DNA of 64,000 nt, taken from positions 15,791-79,790 of the forward strand of contig NZ_JBQKFH010000005.1 of assembly GCF_052119425.1 (NCBI RefSeq), written 5' to 3'. The notes beneath the pieces were generated by a model that was given only the letters and a program-made list of their open reading frames with translations, was not told where the DNA came from and made no database searches. Below are positions 27,988 to 36,385 of the stretch, piece after piece. Each line of letters begins with the position of its first letter. Within the stretch, counting starts at the first letter, position 1. Source of the stretch: Enterococcus_E cecorum_C. GTDB taxonomy: Bacteria; Bacillota; Bacilli; Lactobacillales; Enterococcaceae. The translations under genes and the position numbers were made by a program.

Positions 27988-28381
27988 TCAACTAAACTTT
28001 CCGAATATAAAAATGAGTTATGAAACAGCGAATCAACCCTTTTCTAATTTCGTTCCTTTTTTATCTTTAAAGGCCCATTTAGCCATTCGACGTAAAAATC
28101 AGCAAAATGCCATTGAATGGTTGGCAAAAGAATTTCAGATAGCAGAAACCAATCTTGATGTCCTACCTACACAAGCAGATTATCAAACCCTGATTGCCAT
28201 TCAAGTCTATCAACAACTATTTATCCAACACAATGACTGCATCTATATTCGTGGCATTGATTATTGTACGACCTGGCAAATTCAACAACTCTTGCTAAAA
28301 TTGAAGCAAATCAGCCGCCATTATCATAAACAGATTATCATCCTTACGCACAACCTAACCTTACTTCATTTTCATGAGTAA
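27977..28381 (+). CDS. Degenerate ABC-ATPase-like protein lacking Walker A
   Basis: A 134-residue protein. The C-terminal part has the shape of an ABC ATPase second half: a helix, NDCIYIRGIDYC in the Walker B position but without the D-E pair, then QQLLLKLKQISRHYHKQ and IIILTHNLTLLH, a switch-region histidine. No P-loop and no LSGGQ motif are present. It is translationally coupled to the membrane protein before it. It may be a remnant, or a regulator that has lost ATPase activity. Conserved reading frame and a good terminator argue against very recent decay. Confidence 0.45.
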   Translation: MPNNQLNFPNIKMSYETANQPFSNFVPFLSLKAHLAIRRKNQQNAIEWLAKEFQIAETNLDVLPTQADYQTLIAIQVYQQLFIQHNDCIYIRGIDYCTTWQIQQLLLKLKQISRHYHKQIIILTHNLTLLHFHE

Positions 28382-28422
28382 AAAAACAGACAAGCTATCC
28401 AAATAGCCTGTCTGCTTTTTTT
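28381..28422. terminator. Bidirectional terminator
   Basis: CAGACAAGCTAT/ATAGCCTGTCTG stem with a 4-nt loop is flanked by an A run on one side and a T run on the other. It serves the ABC-like pair and the histidine-kinase operon. Confidence 0.88.
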
Positions 28423-29866
28423 ATTGCTCCATATCGACATCCGGTAAAGAGATGATAAAAGTTGTTCCTTTTCCTAACTCAGATTCAACCTGAATTTGGC
28501 CTTTATGCAACTTCACTAACTGTTCGACAATAGAAAGTCCTAACCCAGATTCACCAAACTTTTTATTCTTTCTAGATGGATCAGCTTTATAGTAACGATC
28601 CCAGATATTTTTCAGCTGTTCTTCAGACATGCCGATTCCAGTATCACTTATCTTAATGATTGTTTCTAGATAGCCTTTTTCTAAGCTAACCGTGATTGTA
28701 CCATTTTCCGTAAATTGAATGGCATTTTGCAATATATTTACCATTATTTGAACAAAACGGTCATAATCAGCATAAACTTCCACAGGTTGTTTAGTTTCTA
28801 AAATCAGCTGGTCATTCACTTGTTCTGCTTTACTTTCCAATTGCGTAAATAGATTTTCAAATACTTCTGTTGCGTTAAATTTCTTAATCACCATAGAAAT
28901 CTGATTGGTTCGAATCTTTTCATAGTCAAGATTTTCAGTAACTAACCGAATTAAACGCTCGGTCTCATTTTTCATTAAGGCAATGGCTTTCTCTTTTTGG
29001 CTTTCCGGAATTGCCCCATATGCAAAACCTTCTAACAGTCCATTAATCGTCGTCAAAGGAGTACGCATTTCATGAGAAGCATCTGCCATAAATTGTTTGC
29101 GTCGTTCTTCTTGTCGTTCAATTTCTTCTTGGGATTGTTTCAATGAATCAGTCATCTTATTAAAATCAGCAGCTAATTCATCAAACTCATCCCGATTATG
29201 AACCGGTAAGACAATATCAAAATGCCCACTCGCAACTTCTTTCGTGGCTTTTTTCATGCGATTAATCCGCCGCACTTGAAAACTTGCATAGAAATAGCTA
29301 ATGATAAATGCCACGATTCCTGAAACAATGAAGCCTTTGATTAAATTGCTAGTAAACTCATTGACCGTCTCTTCCACATTTTTCGCCGGTCGACTGACAA
29401 TCAAAACTCCAAACTCATCATTTAATAAAAAAGGCACCATTTCATAGGAAGTCATATTCTTTTGACCAAAAATATCTCTTTCCAAAGTTGCTTGTTGCAC
29501 TTGTCCTTGGGTGAGTTGCTGCCATTGTTTTTTGGTAATCGGTGGTTTTACGGAAGCATTGCTATCTGGATAGAGCACTTCTTGTTGGGAATTCACAAAA
29601 ACGAAATTGACACTTTGCTGATTTAATACTGCTTCAGATAGATTCAAGGCATTCTGAACAATGCGATATTGACTCTGATCACCGGCAAAGACATTATTAA
29701 AACTTTTGGAAATTTTCTCTACTGCCTTGGCATAACCGTATAATTGTTGATAGTTATTTTGCTCGATGGTGTGTCTCGTTAATTGAATAAACGCAAATCC
29801 TGTCAAAATAAAAGTAATCGCAATGACGGTCCAAAAGGCAATTAATTGTTGATATAAATATTTCAT
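28421..29866 (-). CDS. Sensor histidine kinase with extracytoplasmic sensor and HAMP
   Basis: A 481-residue kinase. TM1 (about 8-28), an extracytoplasmic domain to about 170, TM2 (about 172-192), then HAMP, HisKA with H265 in DASHEMRTPLTTING, and a HATPase with the N box VNILQNAIQFTE, G1 DTGIGMSE and G2 GLGLSIVEQL. All catalytic boxes are intact. It follows its response regulator with a 4-nt overlap. The size and layout recall LisK/EtaS-type envelope-stress or acid-tolerance sensors in Listeria and enterococci, but the input signal cannot be read. Confidence 0.9.
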   Translation of the reverse strand: MKYLYQQLIAFWTVIAITFILTGFAFIQLTRHTIEQNNYQQLYGYAKAVEKISKSFNNVFAGDQSQYRIVQNALNLSEAVLNQQSVNFVFVNSQQEVLYPDSNASVKPPITKKQWQQLTQGQVQQATLERDIFGQKNMTSYEMVPFLLNDEFGVLIVSRPAKNVEETVNEFTSNLIKGFIVSGIVAFIISYFYASFQVRRINRMKKATKEVASGHFDIVLPVHNRDEFDELAADFNKMTDSLKQSQEEIERQEERRKQFMADASHEMRTPLTTINGLLEGFAYGAIPESQKEKAIALMKNETERLIRLVTENLDYEKIRTNQISMVIKKFNATEVFENLFTQLESKAEQVNDQLILETKQPVEVYADYDRFVQIMVNILQNAIQFTENGTITVSLEKGYLETIIKISDTGIGMSEEQLKNIWDRYYKADPSRKNKKFGESGLGLSIVEQLVKLHKGQIQVESELGKGTTFIISLPDVDMEQ

Positions 29867-30582
29867 GCTTCTAACCCTGAATCATCAAATTTATAACCGA
29901 CTCCCCAAACTGTTTGAATAACTTGGGGACCAACTTTTTCAATTTTTTGACGCAATTTCTTGATATGCGCATCCACTGTTCGTTCATCGCCAAAATACTC
30001 ATAATTCCAAACTAATTCAAGAAGTTGTTCACGTGTAAAGACTTGACGTGGTTTTTTGGCCATCGTATAAAGCAAATCAAATTCTTTAGGCGTTAATCCA
30101 TCAATCGGCTCATTATTCAAATAAGCTTCACGTGTTTTCGTATTCATTTTGAAATGTTTAGTAGCAATTTCAAAATCATCCGTCTCATCACTTTTTCCAC
30201 TCACTTTTTCAACTAGCTCACTACGACGATGTAAAGCCTTGATTCTAGCAATTAAAGTAAGTGGACTAAATGGTTTCGTCACATAATCATCTGCCCCAAT
30301 CTCTAGTCCAATCACTTGATCACTTTCAGAATCACGCGCTGTAAGCATAATAATTGGCACCGTATTAGAAACTTTACGAATTTCTTTAGCGACAAGCATG
30401 CCGTCCATACTAGGTAAGTTTAAATCCAATGTGATAATATCGTATTTGTCAGGCTCTGCTAAAAAAGCATCCAATCCCTCTTTGCCATCATATTTAAACG
30501 TTGCTTCCCAGCCTTCATTGATAAAGAACATTTGCATCATTTCTGCCACTGATTCATTATCTTCAATCATTAATATTTGCAT
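29863..30582 (-). CDS. OmpR-family response regulator
   Basis: A 239-residue regulator with a receiver domain (MIEDNESVAEMMQMF, phospho-acceptor Asp in DIITLDLNLPSMDG, KPFSPLTLIARI lysine) and a winged-helix output domain (DGLTPKEFDLLYTMAKKP, then FTREQLLELVWNYEYFGDER, then RTVDAHIKKLRQKIE). The start MQILMIED at 30582 is chosen for GAGGTGA 6 nt upstream; an upstream in-frame extension is not supported. It is cotranscribed with the kinase. The 160-nt gap to tmRNA should contain both divergent promoters. Confidence 0.92.
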   Translation of the reverse strand: MQILMIEDNESVAEMMQMFFINEGWEATFKYDGKEGLDAFLAEPDKYDIITLDLNLPSMDGMLVAKEIRKVSNTVPIIMLTARDSESDQVIGLEIGADDYVTKPFSPLTLIARIKALHRRSELVEKVSGKSDETDDFEIATKHFKMNTKTREAYLNNEPIDGLTPKEFDLLYTMAKKPRQVFTREQLLELVWNYEYFGDERTVDAHIKKLRQKIEKVGPQVIQTVWGVGYKFDDSGLEA

Positions 30583-30740
30583 ATTTTTCACCTCTAGTAT
30601 TCGTTTGTTCTCTGAAATCATTATAACGCAAATCATATTAATTCGATAGTTTTCCTCACAATAATCATCTATTATTTACCTTAAATCATGCTTAAATAGC
30701 AGTCTCTTAAAATAATATTAAACTTTTCAAGGTTTTTTCT

Positions 30741-30768
30741 TTGATATTAAAAGAAGTTATGCTATACT
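30741..30768 (+). promoter_or_regulatory. tmRNA promoter
   Basis: TTGATA (30741-30746), a 16-nt spacer and TATACT (30763-30768) precede the mature tmRNA 5' end by about 35 nt. Confidence 0.7.
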
Positions 30769-30803
30769 TTTTTATGTAAGTGGCACCCTCTTATTTTTAT
30801 TGA

Positions 30804-31164
30804 GGGGGCGTTACGGATTCGACAGGCATAGTTCGGGCCTGAATTGCGCTTCGTAGGTTACGTCTACGTTAAAACGTTACAGTTAAATATAACTGCAAAA
30901 ACAAACAATTCTTACGCTTTAGCTGCCTAAAAAACAGCAAGCGTGATCCGCTAAGCATCGCCCATGTGCTTTTCCCGGGTCTTATTCTAAGTGGGATACG
31001 TAATCAAATTCCGTCTGTTTTTGATTAAAGAGATTGTCAGACTAGTTTGTTAAGGGGCCTGTCACTCGGCATCTTCTCAAATGAACTTTAAATAGAACTG
31101 ACTATGAGCGTAGATTTTTGGGTGGCGATATGTTTGGACGTGGGTTCGACTCCCACCGCCTCCA
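30804..31164 (+). ncRNA. ssrA: Transfer-messenger RNA (tmRNA)
   Basis: The 5' end GGGGGCGTTACGGATTCGAC and 3' end GTTCGACTCCCACCGCCTCCA form the alanine-type tRNA-like domain, with CCA encoded. The tag reading frame starts at 30895 and encodes AKTNNSYALAA before a TAA at 30928-30930, ending in the ALAA degron seen in Firmicutes. tmRNA with SmpB frees stalled ribosomes and tags nascent chains for proteolysis. Confidence 0.97.
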
Positions 31165-31185
31165 TAGGTATTTTTTAAATGTACT

Positions 31186-31220
31186 AAAAAAGCGTTGAGA
31201 TTGCTCAATGCTTTTTTTCT
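31186..31220 (+). terminator. tmRNA terminator
   Basis: AAGCGTTGAG/CTCAATGCTT stem with a 4-nt loop is followed by seven Ts. Confidence 0.88.
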
Positions 31221-31233
31221 TTATATACAAGTT

Positions 31234-31272
31234 AAGAGCGCCTCAACGCGATTGGAAGAAACGCTCTTTTTG
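31234..31272 (-). terminator. Terminator of the GDPD-like gene
   Basis: AAGAGCG (31234-31240) pairs with CGCTCTT (31262-31268). On the minus strand, in the reading direction of the gene ending at 31278, the sequence begins with AAAAAG and closes the operon; the T tail is short. Confidence 0.55.
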
Positions 31273-31277
31273 TATGA

Positions 31278-33275
31278 CTAATCATCCGTTGTAATGTAAT
31301 CCACACCCATTTGTTCCATTTGCCAATATTGACTTACAGGAACAGTCCAGACACCAACTTGTAGACCAGCAGCTTTGGCTTGAGCTACCTTTTCGTAAGT
31401 TAGATTTTGCCATTTAATATTTAAACCAGCTCGCGTTCCTAAGTGTTTGGCTTTTTTGATATTACTTGCCGTGATATCTTTATCCAAATACATCACCGCA
31501 GCTTCGGGCATGATTTGTTTGATTACTTTTAAGGGTTCATAATGAAACGAAATAAATCTAGCAGTCAAACCAAAACCAGCTTCACGCACCATTTGCACCA
31601 AATGTTGATAAGCAGCCTCGTTTATTTCTTTATCTTTAATCTCAATGACCGGAATTTTTTGCTTACTTTGACAAATTGCCAAAAACTCTGCCAAAGTCGG
31701 AATTTTTAACTCCGCATAGACATAGTGTTGCTCACCAATACCAATTAAACGAAATTGAAGAAGTTGTTGGTAAGTAAATAAGCCCAATTTCCCTCTACCG
31801 TTACTTGTACGATCTAATGAATCATCGTGCATAATCACCCACTGTTGATCGGCCGTTAAATGAATATCTGTCTCAATCGCTTCATATTTTGTTTGCTTAA
31901 AAGCTGGCAATGAATTTTCCGGTGCATATTGATGATTGCCCCGATGATTGACATACATAGCCACTCGATTTTTCGATACCTTATCTTTCATTTCACCCAT
32001 CCTTTGTGTTCCAGTTTGGTCTATCTCAACATCTACTAGACTATCAATTTCCTTGCCATCAAAATGAACTCTTCGCGTATCAATCATCACTTCAAAAATT
32101 CCTTGTTGATTTGGCGAATTAACTGTATACCACTGCAAGTCATCTTGATTGCCTCTAGCCGTCCATACTGCAAAACGTGCTTGCAAAATACGCTCATTCT
32201 TATTTAACTTTAATTGTAGCGCATAAATACCACGAGGACCATCTATTTTCTTCATTTTGTAACTAATGGTTTTCAAAATATATTTAGGAATGAAAAATTG
32301 CTTGCTAATGAAACTAACTTGCGACTGAATTGGCGTATTTCTTTGAATATAGCCAGTATAATACCCCGTCTCATAGCGATTATGATCATGGTTCGTAAAA
32401 TATAAAGATAAATGCTTTGGTCCTGTTTGTTTTAATGGATAATTTTTGACATCATCCAAGCCATTTTCCTGACTGAACATCGCTATTTGATAAGAAACTT
32501 TTTTTAATAATGGATAAGTAAAGTTGAAATCCATCTGAATCTTTCCATCATCAATCTTCGTATAGTCAAAATACATAGTCTCAATGCTATTTCGTTCTTG
32601 ATGTTCAAAATCAGCTAAAGAAAAATCTGTTAAATGATGCGCCATTAATTCATGTTTTTGCGATTTTCTTTCTCTTTGGACTATCCTTTTCAATCGTTTC
32701 TCTTTAATCAAATGCATTGGTTGAGGATAAGCTAACTGAAGGCTCGGATAGAATGATGGCTTTGGTTGACGATAATTTTTTACTTTGAAATGATCTTGAA
32801 TTGGAAAATACTCATACTCCATCAACATTCCCGAAAGCAAAACCCCTTGGCGCCATTTTGTTTTTGGATGCTGAGAAAAAAATTCTGTTTGAATATAATA
32901 AGTCGTATCAGATAATTTCCTAGCTGGAATCTCGTAATAATCTTTACTGTTTTTTTGATAAAAGACCATTGAGACAAAGCGACTCTGTTGGCTAACCGGA
33001 ATTTCGATATAACTTTCAAAATAGCCATTTTTAGATTGCGACTGATGATTATAGACTTTCACCGCTTGATTGGCTAAACCATCCATTTGGGTAGCATTGG
33101 CTAAACCTAGCTGCTGTGCTAATTGAGGAATCATCGCATCTGGTTTTGTTTTAAAAACATGCTCTTCTTTAGGTGGATGTAAAGCAAGATAAATATCATC
33201 TGCATAACAATAAATAAGCAAGCCGATTAGGATAATAGCAAGCGTTACACCACCGATAATTTTTTTATTTTTCAT
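31278..33275 (-). CDS. Membrane-anchored glycerophosphodiester phosphodiesterase with a large unknown N-terminal region
   Basis: A 665-residue protein. One N-terminal membrane segment (about 5-25) anchors it outside. Residues about 30-430 are an unrecognised, beta-rich, aromatic region with GBS/CpsA-like or Ig-like features at most. The C-terminal 220 residues are a GDPD domain: VNHRGNHQYAPENSLPAF, then AIETDIHLTADQQWVIMHDD, then a Glu in PVIEIKDKEI. These hold the two general-acid/base histidines and metal ligands. It would hydrolyse glycerophosphodiesters or act on teichoic acid outside the cell. GDPD is certain; the N-terminal partner domain is not. Confidence 0.82.
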   Translation of the reverse strand: MKNKKIIGGVTLAIILIGLLIYCYADDIYLALHPPKEEHVFKTKPDAMIPQLAQQLGLANATQMDGLANQAVKVYNHQSQSKNGYFESYIEIPVSQQSRFVSMVFYQKNSKDYYEIPARKLSDTTYYIQTEFFSQHPKTKWRQGVLLSGMLMEYEYFPIQDHFKVKNYRQPKPSFYPSLQLAYPQPMHLIKEKRLKRIVQRERKSQKHELMAHHLTDFSLADFEHQERNSIETMYFDYTKIDDGKIQMDFNFTYPLLKKVSYQIAMFSQENGLDDVKNYPLKQTGPKHLSLYFTNHDHNRYETGYYTGYIQRNTPIQSQVSFISKQFFIPKYILKTISYKMKKIDGPRGIYALQLKLNKNERILQARFAVWTARGNQDDLQWYTVNSPNQQGIFEVMIDTRRVHFDGKEIDSLVDVEIDQTGTQRMGEMKDKVSKNRVAMYVNHRGNHQYAPENSLPAFKQTKYEAIETDIHLTADQQWVIMHDDSLDRTSNGRGKLGLFTYQQLLQFRLIGIGEQHYVYAELKIPTLAEFLAICQSKQKIPVIEIKDKEINEAAYQHLVQMVREAGFGLTARFISFHYEPLKVIKQIMPEAAVMYLDKDITASNIKKAKHLGTRAGLNIKWQNLTYEKVAQAKAAGLQVGVWTVPVSQYWQMEQMGVDYITTDD

Positions 33276-33423
33276 GATTTAATACCATCTTTTCTTCACT
33301 ATGAATCAGTATAAAACTTTCCAAATGGTATGTGAATAGATGTTATTTCATTCTAAACAAATCTTAATAAAATAAACGGCTTCTTCTCTAAACTCTAGAA
33401 AAGAAGCCGATTTGAAGCTTTCA

Positions 33424-33891
33424 TTATAAACTATCTAAAAGAATCGCGACATATTGTTCTAAAAATTCTTGATCGATTTCATCATACATCCCAATTTTAG
33501 AACTATCGATATCCAGTACACCGATTAATTTGCCGTCTTTAACCATTGGCACGACAATTTCAGACATTGCTGCAGAATCACAAGAAATATAATTCTCATG
33601 CTCTTTGACATTAGGGACGATTAATGTTTCTTCCTTTTGCGCAGATTCTCCACAAACACCTTTGCCCATTTGAATTCTCGTACAAGAAACTCTCCCTTGA
33701 AATGGTCCTAAAATTAATTCTTGTCCATCAAAAAGATAATAACCGGCAAATACCGTTTCCTTTAATGTTTCATTTAATAAAGCAGATGAATTACTCAAAT
33801 TTGCAATCCAATTACTTTCAATCTCTAATAAGCCTTTTTGTTGAAGCAATAATAACTCATAAGCTTCACGTTTTTCTTCTTTTGACCACAT
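33424..33891 (-). CDS. Free methionine-(R)-sulfoxide reductase, GAF-domain type
   Basis: A 155-residue single GAF domain protein, the usual length of fRMsr (YtsP/MsrC). The catalytic and resolving cysteines are seen in VSCTRIQMGKGVCGESAQ and in ENYISCDSAAMSEIVVPM, the family's fingerprint; KLIGVLDIDS closes the fold. It reduces free methionine-R-sulfoxide in oxidative defence. The start MWSKEEKREA at 33891 has AAAGGGG 9 nt upstream; a longer frame to 34047 encodes an unlikely basic extension. Confidence 0.9.
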   Translation of the reverse strand: MWSKEEKREAYELLLLQQKGLLEIESNWIANLSNSSALLNETLKETVFAGYYLFDGQELILGPFQGRVSCTRIQMGKGVCGESAQKEETLIVPNVKEHENYISCDSAAMSEIVVPMVKDGKLIGVLDIDSSKIGMYDEIDQEFLEQYVAILLDSL

Positions 33892-34246
33892 ACACGCTGC
33901 CCCTTTCATTTTCCATAATGATACTTTACCATAAGGAATCTGAAAAGAAAATCTTTTTGAGTTATCCACATCATTCAAAAAAAATCGGAATTTTTGTTTC
34001 ACAATTTTTTGGGAAGATAAAATTTTTCCTTGACGTGTTGATATCATCCGTTTTTAAAGTAGAACAAACATTTGTATATCAACAAGTAAAACTGTTTACG
34101 TGAGTTATCCTCAAAAAAATGAAAATATAAGAATGCTTATTTGACGCAATTTCATACGGATTATTTCGCAAAAAGCGTTTTATTTTTTCACCTTGTTTCA
34201 CTATAAAAATTTGTTTCACAGCAACACGTCACTTATTGAACATTCA

Positions 34247-35377
34247 TTATTGGAAGAATGCTAGTAAAACACCGGCTGCTACGGCTGAACCAATAACTCC
34301 GGCAACATTTGGTCCCATCGCATACATCAATAAATAGTTATGAGGATTGGCTTTTTGACCTTCTAAATGAACTACACGCGCTGCCATTGGAACGGCTGAT
34401 ACCCCTGCTGCACCAATCATTGGGTTTACTTTTCCTTTTGTCACATAATACATTAGTTTGCCCATCAATACCCCTGAAGCGGTGCCGACTGCAAAAGCGA
34501 TCAACCCAAGCATAATGATAATTAAGGTCGTTTTGGATAAGAATAAATTTCCTTCTGCCTTGGCACCAACTGTTAAACCTAAAATAACGGTGATAATATA
34601 CATAAAGACATTTTGTAAGACTTCAGATAATTTCGGTACTAATTTGACTTCACGAATTAGATTTCCTAACATCAAGCAACCAATCAATGTCGTAGCACTA
34701 GGAACTAATAGACTGACAAAAATAGTCACAGCGATTGGAAAGATAATTTTTTCTTTTTGACTCACTTTACGGGTGACTTTCATTGGACATTGGCGTTCTT
34801 TTTCTGTAGTTAGTGCACGAATAATCGGTGGTTGAATAATTGGCACCAACGCCATATAAGAATAAGCAGCTAAAGCGATGGCGGGTAATAGATTTGGTGC
34901 TAGACGACTGGTTAAAAAGATTGCTGTCGGACCATCTGCCCCACCAATAATGCCAATGGATGCCGCTTCTTGTGGCGACATATGAAACAAAATTGCTAAG
35001 AAAAAGGCCGCAAAAATACCAAACTGGGCAGCTCCCCCTAAAAGAATCGTGTAAGGATTGGCAAGCAAGGGTTCAAAATCTGTCGCTGCTCCTAAACATA
35101 AAAAGATTAATGGCGGATAAATCCCTAATTCCGTACCCAAATATAAATAATGTAATAAGCCACCTGGTTGACCATTGGTAGCACCGGCCATAAGATTAGC
35201 TAAAGGTAAATTCACTAACAACATCCCAAAGGCAATCGGAATCATTAAATACGGCTCATATTTCTTTTTAATTCCCAAATATAAAAAGAAACACGCTAAT
35301 AAAATCATGATTCCATTTTGCAGCGTTAAATTGGCTATTCCTGAAGTTTCAATCATTTGTTGAACAATTGCTGACAT
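34247..35377 (-). CDS. oadB: Na+-translocating decarboxylase beta subunit (OadB family)
   Basis: A 376-residue integral membrane protein with about nine helices. SIGIIGGADGPTAIFLTSRL contains the conserved Asp of the Na+ channel, and AAYSYMALVPIIQPPIIRAL is the second family signature. MIGAAGVSAVPMAARVVHLEG, then NYLLMYAMGPNVAGVIGSAV, fit the C-terminus. The beta subunit couples carboxyl-biotin decarboxylation to sodium export. No alpha (carboxyltransferase) or biotin-carrier gene is nearby, so this is an orphan module. It lies 9 nt after a small membrane gene and behind a cre site. Confidence 0.88.
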   Translation of the reverse strand: MSAIVQQMIETSGIANLTLQNGIMILLACFFLYLGIKKKYEPYLMIPIAFGMLLVNLPLANLMAGATNGQPGGLLHYLYLGTELGIYPPLIFLCLGAATDFEPLLANPYTILLGGAAQFGIFAAFFLAILFHMSPQEAASIGIIGGADGPTAIFLTSRLAPNLLPAIALAAYSYMALVPIIQPPIIRALTTEKERQCPMKVTRKVSQKEKIIFPIAVTIFVSLLVPSATTLIGCLMLGNLIREVKLVPKLSEVLQNVFMYIITVILGLTVGAKAEGNLFLSKTTLIIIMLGLIAFAVGTASGVLMGKLMYYVTKGKVNPMIGAAGVSAVPMAARVVHLEGQKANPHNYLLMYAMGPNVAGVIGSAVAAGVLLAFFQ

Positions 35378-35386
35378 ATGCTCACC

Positions 35387-35512
35387 CTACTTTCCACCTT
35401 GATTTAAGATTTTACTCATCACGACCATTAGCCCCCAGATGCCTAGCAAGACAACAAAAACCACAAGCATTGCAAAGAGCGTTAAAAATAGAATATCGCC
35501 TAATCCATACAT
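35387..35512 (-). CDS. 41-residue single-span membrane protein, OadG-like partner
   Basis: The ORF MYGLGDILFLTLFAMLVVFV...SKILNQGGK has one membrane helix (about 8-32) and a short positive tail. Its layout, one N-terminal helix and immediate linkage to oadB, matches gamma-type (OadG) decarboxylase subunits, though it is shorter than most. GAAGGTGAG lies upstream of the ATG. It is cotranscribed with oadB and was probably missed by annotation because of its size. Confidence 0.65.
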   Translation of the reverse strand: MYGLGDILFLTLFAMLVVFVVLLGIWGLMVVMSKILNQGGK

Positions 35513-35535
35513 ACACTCACCTTCTTACTACTTTT

Positions 35536-35549
35536 TGATAGCGCTTTCT
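35536..35549 (-). promoter_or_regulatory. Catabolite-responsive element (cre) of the oad genes
   Basis: TGATAGCGCTTTCT matches the CcpA consensus TGWAARCGYTWWCW at 13 of 14 positions. It lies 24 nt before the small-subunit start, just after a TATACT-type -10 on the minus strand (35558-35563), where bound CcpA would block transcription. Carbon-source repression is inferred. Confidence 0.7.
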
Positions 35550-35611
35550 ATTAACTATAGTATAACACAGTTTCAATCATTTGACTGATAAATAAGAAAT
35601 TTTTCACATAA

Positions 35612-35658
35612 AACAAAAAAATAAACATGCACCTTGCTTGGTGAAAACAAGGTGCATG
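35612..35658 (-). terminator. Terminator of the glycyl-radical/aldolase operon
   Basis: A perfect 11-bp stem CATGCACCTTG/CAAGGTGCATG (35626-35636, 35648-35658) is followed on the minus strand by TTTATTTTTTTG. Confidence 0.88.
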
Positions 35659-35680
35659 TCCGTTAATGATTCATTTTCAA

Positions 35681-36361
35681 TTATGATAAGTCATGAATGT
35701 AGCTATCTTGATAGATGCTTTGCCAATCTTGTGAGAAATCATCAATAGCTTTTTGGATAGATGGCATACTAAAGGCTTGAGCGACAACATCTGGACCAAT
35801 CGTAACAGCTTGAGCCCCTTGATTGATAGCCTGTAACACTTGGCTGACATTTTTAAAACTAGCCGCTAAGATTTTACTGTCAGCATGAACCCGCTTTATC
35901 TCAGCTGCAAGATTTTGAATCACTAAACTAGCCTCAATGTTTAAATTTTCCATCCGATTATAATAAGGTGCTAGATAATCCGCCCCTGCATGAATGGCCA
36001 ACAACCCTTGAAATTCTGTATAAATTGCCGTGGCTGTGATATGAATTCCTTGACGTTTCAACTCTTTCATTACTTTAAAGCCGACCTCATTACTTGGTAC
36101 TTTAATATAGACTTGATCATCCACTCCTTTTAAGATTCTTTTCGCATCAGCCAACATCCCTTCATAGTCCGTCGCAACCACTTGGACATGTAAGGTACGA
36201 TTTTTGCCAATGATTTGCCGAATTTGGCGTAAATGTTCAAAAAAATCGATTTTTCCTTCTTTTTTAATGATGGATGGATTACTGGTTACCCCATCAATTG
36301 GTAAAGTATCTACATATTTTTGAATTTGTTCTAAATTGGCAGTATCTAATAATAGTTCCAT
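35681..36361 (-). CDS. fsa: Fructose-6-phosphate aldolase/transaldolase-like (Fsa/TalC)
   Basis: A 226-residue TIM-barrel enzyme of the small transaldolase family. ELLLDTANLEQIQKY and DGVTSNPSIIKKEGKIDFFE are the N-terminal signatures, QVYIKVPSNEVGFKVMK carries the Schiff-base lysine, and GADYLAPYYNRMENLN the catalytic core. It is last in the operon, 24 nt after the glycyl radical enzyme; the same gene partnership (ybiW-ybiY-fsaA) exists in E. coli. The ATG at 36361 with GAAGGTG 6 nt upstream is preferred over the upstream GTG. Confidence 0.9.
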   Translation of the reverse strand: MELLLDTANLEQIQKYVDTLPIDGVTSNPSIIKKEGKIDFFEHLRQIRQIIGKNRTLHVQVVATDYEGMLADAKRILKGVDDQVYIKVPSNEVGFKVMKELKRQGIHITATAIYTEFQGLLAIHAGADYLAPYYNRMENLNIEASLVIQNLAAEIKRVHADSKILAASFKNVSQVLQAINQGAQAVTIGPDVVAQAFSMPSIQKAIDDFSQDWQSIYQDSYIHDLS

Positions 36362-36385
36362 TTTTTTCACCTTCAGTTACAAGTT

